A stretch of DNA of 64,000 bases from JBBSAT01 sp046351235. GTDB taxonomy: Bacteria > Myxococcota_A > Polyangia > Polyangiales > Sandaracinaceae. The notes under the pieces were generated by a model that ran no database searches, was not told the DNA's origin, and saw nothing but the letters and a program-made list of their open reading frames with translations. The stretch is from contig JAXLYV010000004.1 in assembly GCA_046351235.1 (NCBI GenBank), positions 434,001 to 498,000 on the forward strand, read 5' to 3'. Made by a program: the position numbers and the translations under genes. Numbering within the stretch: position 1 is the first letter of the stretch; each line of letters starts with the position of its first letter. Positions 17,232 to 24,163 of this stretch are shown in pieces.

Positions 17232-18155
17232 TCAGCGCAGCGCTGGCGCAGGGCAGCTCGGCTGGACCGCGCCGCTCGCATCGAGACACACGTAGGTGCA
17301 GTGCCCTTCGCCGTTGAAGTGCCCGACGGTCGTCGCCTGGTGATAGACGAACGAGCGCAGGTCCTGCGTCGCGAGCGGCGTGCTCCCCGGGTCGTAGACG
17401 ACCTGCATCCCGCCCTCCATCAAGGGAGAGCCGTCGATGTCGTGCAGATCGGCGAGCTGCTGTGCGGCGAGGTCGTCGAAGGTCACCGTGCCGTCCGCTC
17501 CCGCCGCTGCCGCGTACGCCTCGAAGCGCAGGTCCGGCTCCTCGGCGACGATCGAGTCGAAGAAGAAGTGATCGAGGTGGAACGTCATCTGCAGCTCGCT
17601 CCGGCCGTTCGCGCTGACGATCAGGCCGCTCGTCATGTCGACGGCGTTCTCGCAGTCGCTCATCGACGTGTGCATCGGGATCTGCAGATCGAGCAAGACG
17701 TCGGCGTGATCGGCGTGGCTCGCCGTGCCGTGCAGCCAGAGGCTCGCGCCCGACGCCATCATCGACTGCACTTGCGCGTCGGTGACCGTTCCGATCCGTC
17801 GCGCGGACGCCACGGGCGGGAGTATCTGATAGCCGACGTCCTCGTAGCGCTGCGCCGGCAGTCCGGGGAACGTCCAGACGTCCTGCACGAGCTGGTCGTG
17901 CAGGTCGACGACGACCGGGTCGGTCTCGAGCGTCGGGCCGCTCCCGCCGTGATGGACGTAGAACGCATCGAGCGAGACGAGGATGAAGTCCCACTCGATC
18001 GCCCAGCCGTCGGAGAACGCGATCCCGGTCGAGCTCGGGTAGCCCTCGACGGCGGCTTCTTCTCCGCTGGCGGCCATGGCGAGCGTCCCGGTGCCGGACG
18101 TGCTGCCGCACGCGGCGAGGGAGAGACACGCGAGCGATAGAGCGAGCGTCTTCAT
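17232..18155 (-). CDS. Lipoprotein of a TonB-linked metal-uptake-like operon (second copy)
   Basis: A 307-residue lipoprotein (MKTLALSLACLSLAACGS, lipobox LAAC) with a good ribosome site (GGAGG seven bases before the ATG). The mature part has 'GWAIEWDFILVSLDAFYVHH', a 'SLWLHGTASHADHADVLLDL' block and 'LQMTFHLDHFFFD'. It is His-rich, which could serve metal binding, and resembles the product of the gene just upstream in overall order of blocks, so the two are probably distant paralogues. Its start overlaps the upstream stop by one base (TGATG). No named family was recognised; a link to MbnP-like copper-handling proteins was considered but not supported by motifs. Confidence 0.65.
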   Translation of the reverse strand: MKTLALSLACLSLAACGSTSGTGTLAMAASGEEAAVEGYPSSTGIAFSDGWAIEWDFILVSLDAFYVHHGGSGPTLETDPVVVDLHDQLVQDVWTFPGLPAQRYEDVGYQILPPVASARRIGTVTDAQVQSMMASGASLWLHGTASHADHADVLLDLQIPMHTSMSDCENAVDMTSGLIVSANGRSELQMTFHLDHFFFDSIVAEEPDLRFEAYAAAAGADGTVTFDDLAAQQLADLHDIDGSPLMEGGMQVVYDPGSTPLATQDLRSFVYHQATTVGHFNGEGHCTYVCLDASGAVQPSCPAPALR

Positions 18156-18994
18156 CACATTCCTCCGGGAGCGGGCTGATACGAGGCACTGAACGCGTCC
18201 GAGTTGCGCGCGGCGAGGAGCCACGCCTGGTAGGGCTGGGTGGTGGCGTCGAGCACGCGCACGTCGCCGGTGGTCGGCACGGCGAGACGCTCGAAGTGCG
18301 CTTGATCGAGCCACGACGGCGAGCCGAGGCTTGCTCCGTTCGCGGCCTGACCGCGCACGTGCACGGTGACCCGCATGTCGCCGTCGTCGTCGAAAGTCGG
18401 AAACCCCGGCGAGACGACGCCGTCTTGCTCGATCGCGACGCCCTCGATCACGTTGCCGAGCGCCGTCTGGGCGATCTCGAGGCCGCCCTCGAATGCGATG
18501 ACGTCGGTGCCCATCGTCGCCGTGCCGGCGATCCACGCCTCGTGGCCGTGCACGAGCTCGCTCATGGCGCGCGGCGGCTCGAGGTGGAGCGTGGCGTACT
18601 CCGCGCTCCCGGCCGTGCCCTGCGCCTCGCCCAGCAGCACCGGCTCGGGCGCGAGCAGATCGACGACCGTCTGTTCGAGCCACTCCGCACGCACCTGGAG
18701 CGATGCGTAGTCGTCGTGCCCGCCGTGCGCGTAGGCGACCGGCGAGAGGAACTGGCGCAGCTCGTCGGCTCGCGTCGTCATGATGCCGGGAGCGAGCGCG
18801 TACACCGGGCCGACGACGAGCCGCGCCTCGGTGAGGTGCACCGTCCAGCCCGTGGCGGTGACGAAGTCGGCGGCATCCCCGACGGCGTGGAACGTCATCG
18901 TGATCGCGCGGCCCGGCGTGACGCCGCAGCCGACGAACGAGACGCTCGTGAGCGCGAGGGTGAGGAGCAAGAGCGTGGCGAGACGGGCTTTCAT
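18155..18994 (-). CDS. Lipoprotein of a TonB-linked metal-uptake-like operon (first copy)
   Basis: A 279-residue lipoprotein (MKARLATLLLLTLALTSVSF then VGCG). Blocks include 'GWTVHLTEARLVVGPVYALA', 'AYAHGGHDDYASL', 'EAWIAGTATMGTDVIAFEGG' and 'MRVTVHVRGQAANG'. These align in order with blocks of the downstream lipoprotein. Its ATG overlaps the stop of the TonB receptor gene (ATGA), so it is translated with the receptor and probably supplies the receptor's ligand or serves as its surface partner. The 'HGGHDD' cluster could bind a metal. The exact function is unknown. Confidence 0.65.
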   Translation of the reverse strand: MKARLATLLLLTLALTSVSFVGCGVTPGRAITMTFHAVGDAADFVTATGWTVHLTEARLVVGPVYALAPGIMTTRADELRQFLSPVAYAHGGHDDYASLQVRAEWLEQTVVDLLAPEPVLLGEAQGTAGSAEYATLHLEPPRAMSELVHGHEAWIAGTATMGTDVIAFEGGLEIAQTALGNVIEGVAIEQDGVVSPGFPTFDDDGDMRVTVHVRGQAANGASLGSPSWLDQAHFERLAVPTTGDVRVLDATTQPYQAWLLAARNSDAFSASYQPAPGGM

Positions 18995-21630
18995 GGAACC
19001 TCCGGAACCGAGGAGGACGAGGATGAGGGCGAGGAGGACGGTGAATCGAAGGACGACTCGGATCGCGCGTCCCCCTCTCCCGCGGAAGCGGGAGAGGGTT
19101 GGGGTGAGGGACTGCGAAGGTCGGACGCGCCCTCTTCGCTGCGAGAGGACGAGTCGGAGCGCGCGTCCCCTTCTCCCGCGGAAGCGGGAGAGGGTTGGGG
19201 TGAGGGACTGCGAAGGTCGGACGCGCCCTCTTCGCTGCGAGAGGACAGCGCGTCCTCGTCGCCCCCCGGCGTCGCGAACAGCTGCGTCTCGTCGAAGTGC
19301 CAGCTCAGCCTCCCGGTGATCGAGAGCGGCGGGCCGGCGGCGAACATGAATTCTGGCGTGCGCGTCTGCGGCGAGCTCGCGTCGAACCACGACACCTGGT
19401 TCAGCACCGTCGACTGCCAGCGCGCGTCGGTGAGGTTCTGCGCGATCACCGCGAGCTCGATCCCGCGCCACTCCACCGCGACCTGCGCGTCGAGCAGGAG
19501 CACCTGCGGCGCCACTTCGCCGAGCGGAATCGGGCGCTCGCCGAGCCAGCCGACGCCGACGCCGGCCGAGATCGCGATCGTCTCGCCGTCCACCGTGACC
19601 TCGCGCGCGCCCGCCGCATCGAGCCGGCCGACCCAGCGCGGCACGTAGGGCAAGCGCGAGCTCGAGACGAAATCGGTGTAGCTCGGCGTGCCGAGATAGG
19701 CCTCGGTCCACGAAAAGCTCGCCGCGACGGACAAGAACTGCCACGCGCGCACGTTCACGTAGGCCGAGACGCCGAGGCGGCTCGTGGCGCCCTGGTCGAC
19801 GTTGCGACCCGCGACCGGATCGAACACGAGGTCGTGGTCCACGTGCGTGTGGAAGCCGACGGCGCGCGCGTCGAGCTCGACGTCGGCCTCGGAGTGCGAG
19901 CCGAGGACCAGGCCGGTCTCGGTGGAGATCACCTGCGCGAAGGGAGCGAGCTCGCCCTCCGACAGGCGCGTGGCGTCGCTCGATCGCGTGCCGACACCGG
20001 CGCTCGTCTGCCACTCGAGCGACGAGGCGCCGCGATCGTTCGCGCTCGCGAGCTCGGCGAGGCGGACGCGGAGCGTGCCGCGCGGCTGGAAGGCGATGCC
20101 GAGCGCATCGGTGGCTTGCTCGGGAAGGCGCGTGCCCGTGCGATCGGTCTCCGGGTAGGCGTGGTCGACGATGCCGAACGCGAAGACGTCGGCGCGGGCG
20201 CCGAGGCGCAGCGAGAGCCAGTCGAAGAACGAGAAGTCGCCGCCGACGTGCGCGCCCACGCGCGTGATGCGGAGCGTGTCGTCGAACGTCGAGGCGTAGG
20301 GAACGCCCGTCGCGGAGCGCATGCGGAGCTGGCGCGAGACACCCGAGTCGTGGCGCGCGGTGACGCCGATCTCGATCTGCGAGAGGCGCCCGAAGAGCTC
20401 TCCTTCGAAGCGGTAGCGCGCGGTGAGGCCGAAGTTGCCGACCTCGTACTGCTCGTCGAGGCCGTCGCCGCGTGCGTCGTGCGACATGCCGGTGAAGTTC
20501 TCGCGGATGCGCAGGCTGCGGTAGCCGCCGTAGAGGAGCGCGTCGAAGCGCGCGTGCGACGCGCGCCACGTGAGGCCCGTCGAGAGGAGCGCGCGCTGGC
20601 TCTGGCCGCCCTGGTTGGGATCCTCGGTGCAGAAGAACTGCGCGTCGAACGAGGGACCACACGAGAGGCGGCGGAGGTCGACCGAGTCCTGGCGGACGAC
20701 ACCGGCCGACGCGAACTGCGCGAGCTGCGCCGCGGCGAAGACGTGGAAGACGAGGTCGCTCGCGAGCTCGAGCTCGAGGCGGCCGTTCACGGCGGCGCTC
20801 GCGGAGGAGCGGTTCACGCCGAAGCCGGCCGCGTCGCGGAGATCCACGCCGAGGAAGGTGCCTTGGCGCGCGCCGACCGGCGCCCACGTGAGCAGGAGGC
20901 GGCGCGAGTCGAACGAGCCGTACTGGGCGCCGAGCGTGACGCCGCGCCGCGTGGGGCCGAGCAGATACTCGGCCGTGCCAGCGACGGCGAAGTCGCCCTG
21001 GGCCGGCGCGTACGGGCCCTGGGTGAAGCGGACCGCCTCGACGAGCTCGGGGATCAGGAAGTTCGAGTCGGCGTAGCCGTGCTGGTGGACGTTCGAGACC
21101 TCGTTGATGGGCATGCCGTCGACGAGCATCTCGACGTCCTGGCCTTCCCCGGCGTCGAAGCCGCGCGTGTAGATCGAGCTCGCGTGATAGGTGCCCGCGT
21201 GATTGACGAGGAACACGCCGGGCGCGAGCGACAGCAGGCTCTCGGCGGAGGGGCGGGGCACGGCACGGAAGGGCTCGACCGAGAGGCGGAAGTCGGAGGC
21301 GGCCGCGGGCATCGGATCGTGCAGGCGCGCGTCGACGGTGCCGGTGACGGAGTAGAGGAGGAGGTCTTCGTCTTCGTCTTCGTCTTCGTCTTCGTCTTCG
21401 TCTTCGTCTTCGTCGTCGTCGTCGTCGTCGTCGAGGTCTTGGTCGTCGTCGAGGTCGACGTCGGCTTGGTGGTCCGTCGCGGAGCTCGATCGCAGCGGCG
21501 GCGGGGCGGCATCGGCCTCGGAGCCTTCGGGCAGCGCGACGCCGGCGTCGTCCTGCGCGCGCACCTCGGCCGTCGCCGTCGTCACGAGGACGACGAGCGC
21601 GATCCATCCAGCCCGCTCGAGCCGAGACAC
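18991..21630 (-). CDS. TonB-dependent receptor with acidic repeat tract and embedded palindromic repeats
   Basis: An 879-residue receptor if started at GTG 21630, which gives a clean signal peptide (MSRLERAGWIALVVLVTTAT then AEVRAQ). A run of Asp followed by (Glu-Asp)8 lies at residues ~66-88, before the plug. The plug shows 'SLLSLAPGVFLVNHAG', 'SIYTRGFDAGEGQDVEMLVDG' and 'AVRFTQGPYAPAQGDFAVAG'. The barrel ends near 'GRLSWHFDETQLF', where a receptor normally stops. About 95 more residues follow, rich in Ser/Pro and coming mostly from two 96-base repeats. Its stop overlaps the start of the next lipoprotein gene. The His-rich membrane protein upstream suggests a metal ligand. An earlier in-frame ATG at 21816 would add an Arg-rich stretch that looks non-coding. 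Confidence 0.88.
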   Translation of the reverse strand: MSRLERAGWIALVVLVTTATAEVRAQDDAGVALPEGSEADAAPPPLRSSSATDHQADVDLDDDQDLDDDDDDDEDEDEDEDEDEDEDEDLLLYSVTGTVDARLHDPMPAAASDFRLSVEPFRAVPRPSAESLLSLAPGVFLVNHAGTYHASSIYTRGFDAGEGQDVEMLVDGMPINEVSNVHQHGYADSNFLIPELVEAVRFTQGPYAPAQGDFAVAGTAEYLLGPTRRGVTLGAQYGSFDSRRLLLTWAPVGARQGTFLGVDLRDAAGFGVNRSSASAAVNGRLELELASDLVFHVFAAAQLAQFASAGVVRQDSVDLRRLSCGPSFDAQFFCTEDPNQGGQSQRALLSTGLTWRASHARFDALLYGGYRSLRIRENFTGMSHDARGDGLDEQYEVGNFGLTARYRFEGELFGRLSQIEIGVTARHDSGVSRQLRMRSATGVPYASTFDDTLRITRVGAHVGGDFSFFDWLSLRLGARADVFAFGIVDHAYPETDRTGTRLPEQATDALGIAFQPRGTLRVRLAELASANDRGASSLEWQTSAGVGTRSSDATRLSEGELAPFAQVISTETGLVLGSHSEADVELDARAVGFHTHVDHDLVFDPVAGRNVDQGATSRLGVSAYVNVRAWQFLSVAASFSWTEAYLGTPSYTDFVSSSRLPYVPRWVGRLDAAGAREVTVDGETIAISAGVGVGWLGERPIPLGEVAPQVLLLDAQVAVEWRGIELAVIAQNLTDARWQSTVLNQVSWFDASSPQTRTPEFMFAAGPPLSITGRLSWHFDETQLFATPGGDEDALSSRSEEGASDLRSPSPQPSPASAGEGDARSDSSSRSEEGASDLRSPSPQPSPASAGEGDARSESSFDSPSSSPSSSSSSVPEVP
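19052..19243. repeat. Two tandem 96-base palindrome-bearing repeats inside a receptor gene
   Basis: Copies at 19052-19147 and 19148-19243 are nearly identical. Each contains a hairpin with arms CTCTCCCGC (or TTCTCCCGC) and GCGGGAGAG around GGAA, flanked by GGGTTGGGGTGAGGGACTGC. On the receptor strand each copy reads in frame as 'SPSPQPSPASAGEGDARS'-like peptide; 96 is a multiple of three, so the frame is kept. The same element family (CTTCGCAGTCCCTC next to a CTCCCGC hairpin) occurs once more between genes near 25621. It looks like a REP-type dispersed repeat that has been tolerated at the end of a coding sequence. Confidence 0.8.
21365..21433. repeat. Microsatellite (TCTTCG)8-(TCG)7 encoding an acidic tract
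   Basis: Eight uninterrupted copies of TCTTCG (21365-21412) are followed by seven of TCG (21413-21433). On the minus strand this codes for poly-Asp then Glu-Asp repeats just after the receptor signal peptide. All unit lengths are multiples of three, so slippage would change tract length without shifting the frame. Confidence 0.9.
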
Positions 21631-21840
21631 CAACGAGACCCCACACGCATGGCTCAGGAGAGCATGCGCACCCGTGCTCGCTCGAAGCACGCGTGCTCGC
21701 GCTCGCCGGGAGAAGGCGAGGCGCGCACGTCGCGCACGCACGGGCGGCGTCCCCTCGCCCGCGAAGCGCGCGCGCGAGGTTCGGACGGACGGCAGCCCGC
21801 GCGCCGGCACGAGCACCGGTGCGCACGCGTGAAAGCTGCG

Positions 21841-22278
21841 TCAGGCCGGCGGGCCGCGGACCGGGGGTGAACGACGCTCGAAGCTCGCAATGCGGCTCTC
21901 GATGCGCGTGGGGTCGGCCAGCTCGCCGACGAGGAAGGCCTCCGGAACGTAGAGGACGAGATCCGGCGCGAGCGCGGCGATGCCGCGGTGCTCGAGGCTC
22001 CCGTCGCCGTGGGTTCGGTGCTCCGCGCCGCGCTCGCCCTGCGCGGCGCGCGCAGCGCTCGTGCGCGAGCCGCGTGGTGCCGAGGCCTGGTCGGAGTGGC
22101 AGAACGAGCCGTGGCAGTGCGCGACCGCGCCGTGCTCGTGCGCGCCGATCGACGCGTGCAGCGCTTGGTGCAGCGCGGGCACGGCCTCGAAGCCCAGCAC
22201 CCAGACGAGCGCGAAGAGCAGCGCCGGGATCACCCGCGCGCGACCACTTCGCACGTTCGTCCGACGCCGCAGTCGCAT
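21841..22278 (-). CDS. His-rich single-pass membrane protein
   Basis: A 145-residue protein: a basic N-terminus (MRLRRRTNVRSGRAR), one membrane segment ('VIPALLFALVWVLGFEAVPA'), then a periplasmic-type tail with many His and two Cys, including 'HQALHASIGAHEHGAVAHCH' and 'GSFCHSD'. Such His/Cys clusters suggest metal binding, and similar small proteins often precede metal-linked TonB receptors. It is 210 bases upstream of the receptor gene on the same strand, so co-transcription is plausible. I chose ATG 22278; GTG 22290 adds four residues and is also possible. No named family was recognised. Confidence 0.6.
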   Translation of the reverse strand: MRLRRRTNVRSGRARVIPALLFALVWVLGFEAVPALHQALHASIGAHEHGAVAHCHGSFCHSDQASAPRGSRTSAARAAQGERGAEHRTHGDGSLEHRGIAALAPDLVLYVPEAFLVGELADPTRIESRIASFERRSPPVRGPPA

Positions 22279-22351
22279 TCCCGGCTTCACTCTATCCCTG
22301 GCCGCGCCCCGGTGACTACGACCATCGGCGGCCCTCGGATCGAGCCTCGCG

Positions 22352-23041
22352 TCAGCCCCCGTCGATCACCCGGAACTTGGCGCGCCGCGCCTTCGCTTCG
22401 GCGTCGCTCACCTTCTCGACTGCGGCGCCCTCGGCGCTCGATTCCGCCGCCTCGCTCTTCGCCGGCGGCACGGCTTCGAGCGAAGGCGGCGGCTCGCGGT
22501 GCTCGGGCTCGACCTGCGCGAGCACCGCCGCCCCACCCCGCACCGCCGCGAGCGCGGGCGCGAGCTTCGGCGGCGGCTTTCCGTCCTTCGATTCGACGAC
22601 CTCCGTCACCGGCCTCGGCTCGAAGCTCGCGTGTGCCAGCTCGGGCGGCAGATCCGGCATCGGCTGGTGCGCCGGAATCGGGATCCCGTTCCCCGTCGCG
22701 CGGTCCAGGATCGCGTAGATGGACGCGTACGCGAACGAGCAGCGCACCACGTAGCCCGAGAACGCGAGCGTCGCGTGCAAACCGTTCGCGTCGTACTCGA
22801 GGTCGAGCGGATCGCTCGCCTTCAGGTCGATGACGAGCCGCTCGGCCCACTTCGCCCGCACGAAGTCGGGGATCACCACGTCGGCGCGGCGTGCGTCGAT
22901 GAAGAGGCGCGGTGTCATCCCCGCCGCGTAGAGCTGCTCGATCGCGTGCGCGATCGGATGCGGTGGCACGCCCGTGCCCCCTCCGCGGCCACCGCCCGCG
23001 CCCTGCCCGTTGCCCCGCTTCGATCGGATCGGTGTCGTCAT
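22352..23041 (-). CDS. sspB: SspB-like ClpX adaptor protein
   Basis: A 229-residue protein whose first ~130 residues match SspB: 'PRLFIDARRADVVIPDFV' and 'LDLEYDANGLHATLAFSG' followed by 'YVVRCSFAYASIYAI', the fold that binds ssrA-tagged peptides. A Pro/Ala/Glu-rich linker follows, and the extreme C-terminus 'AKFRVIDGG' resembles the ClpX-binding tail of SspB ('LRVVK'). It should bring tagged proteins to ClpXP for degradation. The N-terminal Gly-rich extension (GNGQGAGGGRGGGTG) is unusual. Its start overlaps the stop of the upstream ArsA-like gene (ATGA), so the two are co-translated. Confidence 0.88.
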   Translation of the reverse strand: MTTPIRSKRGNGQGAGGGRGGGTGVPPHPIAHAIEQLYAAGMTPRLFIDARRADVVIPDFVRAKWAERLVIDLKASDPLDLEYDANGLHATLAFSGYVVRCSFAYASIYAILDRATGNGIPIPAHQPMPDLPPELAHASFEPRPVTEVVESKDGKPPPKLAPALAAVRGGAAVLAQVEPEHREPPPSLEAVPPAKSEAAESSAEGAAVEKVSDAEAKARRAKFRVIDGG

Positions 23042-23970
23042 GCGGCGAACGGCTCCGCGAGGGCCTCGATCTGCGCGCGCCGGAACTCGGGCGTGAAGAG
23101 CATCGGCAACGTCGTGCGCGGGAGCGCGGGCAGCGCGGCCGTGAGCTTGGCGAGGCTCTGCTCCTGCACCAGCTCACGCAGCGCGCGCGTGCGGCCGGCG
23201 AGCGCGAGGCCGTGGATGGGCGAGCCCTCGGCGATGCGGCCCGCGAGGCCCACCACCTCGTCGCGCTCCTTGGGCGCGAAGAGGCGCGGCAGCACCTGGT
23301 TCACCACGAGGCCCGACACCGGCAGGCCCAGCTCCTCGGTGACCGCCCCGTGCAGCTCGATCGACTCGTTCACCGGCATGTCCTCGGCGAGCGTCACGAT
23401 CACCACGCCCGCGCGCGAGGGATCGCGGAACAGATCGACCGCCTTCTCCGCCTCGCGACGCAAGAGGCCCGGCGGCGCCACGTCCGTGATGACGCGCGGC
23501 ACGCGCAGCATCTCGAGGCCGTGCCCGGTGGCCGGCGCATCGACGATCACGAGGTCGTAACGCTGGCGCCCGTCGGGCAGCGTCTCCTGCGTGTGGAAGA
23601 AGGCCTTGCCGAGCATCGCCCAGGCCTCCATCCCCGGCGTGCCTCGGAGCAGACCGCCGACGATGTCGTTCTCGAACACCGCGCGGTAGAGCGTGCGCGA
23701 GCGGAGCACCATCAAGCCGTACTCGGCGAGCGCGGCCGCGGGCGTCATGTTCACCGCGTCGAGGTTCGCGATGGTCCGCACGTTCTCGGGCCCGATCGGC
23801 GGCACCTCGAGCAGGTACGAGAGGCGCTCCTTCGCGTTGCACATCGCGAAGAGCACGCGCTTGCCCTTCTTCGCCGCCGCGATCGCGATGGCGGCGCCCA
23901 CCGTGGTCTTGCCCACTCCGCCCTTTCCCACGACGAAGAGGAAGCGATGATCCCGGAGCGGACGCGGCAC
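23038..23970 (-). CDS. ArsA/GET3-family anion-transporting-type ATPase
   Basis: A 310-residue single-domain P-loop ATPase. The deviant Walker A GKGGVGKTT is at residues 15-23 and the family's 'VDAPATGHGLEML' (DTAPTGH-like) block follows. Family members include arsenite-pump ATPase ArsA, tail-anchored protein chaperone GET3, and many bacterial proteins of unknown role. No arsenic gene is nearby and the Cys triad of ArsA is not apparent. I chose GTG 23970 because a promoter-like TTGCTC-N16-TACTGT ends 9 bases before it and the family begins about here; ATG 24000 would add ten residues. It is the first gene of a pair with sspB. Confidence 0.85.
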   Translation of the reverse strand: MPRPLRDHRFLFVVGKGGVGKTTVGAAIAIAAAKKGKRVLFAMCNAKERLSYLLEVPPIGPENVRTIANLDAVNMTPAAALAEYGLMVLRSRTLYRAVFENDIVGGLLRGTPGMEAWAMLGKAFFHTQETLPDGRQRYDLVIVDAPATGHGLEMLRVPRVITDVAPPGLLRREAEKAVDLFRDPSRAGVVIVTLAEDMPVNESIELHGAVTEELGLPVSGLVVNQVLPRLFAPKERDEVVGLAGRIAEGSPIHGLALAGRTRALRELVQEQSLAKLTAALPALPRTTLPMLFTPEFRRAQIEALAEPFAA

Positions 23971-23979
23971 GGCGGTCCG

Positions 23980-24007
23980 ACAGTACCCAAGGGGCCGCAT
24001 AGAGCAA
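23980..24007 (-). promoter_or_regulatory. Possible sigma-70-type promoter of the ArsA-sspB pair
   Basis: On the minus strand TTGCTC (24007-24002) is separated by 16 bases from TACTGT (23985-23980), which ends 9 bases before GTG 23970. No Shine-Dalgarno precedes that GTG, so the transcript may be leaderless. Confidence 0.35.
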
Positions 24008-24123
24008 GCACGGACGTGGCGAGCGCCCAATTTTTGGACGCCCCGTGCCCGTCCGCGCGCGTCACGGTGGCCCGAAGCGCCCCCGGAGCGCGATCTGGAG
24101 TCCCCAATGCGGCGGTGCGCCCG

Positions 24124-24139
24124 TGGCACCCGGGTTGCG
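24124..24139 (+). promoter_or_regulatory. Candidate sigma-54 (-24/-12) promoter
   Basis: TGGCAC at 24124-24129 and TTGC at 24135-24138 give the invariant GG and GC pairs exactly ten bases apart, as sigma-54 requires (consensus TGGCACG-N4-TTGCA). The predicted start point is ~12 bases later, just upstream of the LamG lipoprotein ATG at 24164. Sigma-54 regulation of cell-surface and developmental genes is common in myxobacteria. No enhancer-binding protein gene is in the window. Confidence 0.5.
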
Positions 24140-24163
24140 ATTCACCCGCCCGAGGTGAGCCCC

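Noticed and set aside
17232..18994. MbnP-like copper-binding proteins
   Set aside because: Gene context is suggestive, but the characteristic motifs were not found by reading, so only a general metal-linked lipoprotein call is given.
21361..21440. Possible CRISPR-like short repeats
   Set aside because: The units are 3 and 6 bases with no spacers; this is a coding microsatellite.
22352..24000. Arsenic-resistance operon
   Set aside because: Only an ArsA/GET3-family ATPase is present; there is no arsB, arsC or arsenic-type ArsR nearby, and the ArsR at 56 kb lacks a metal site and is unlinked.
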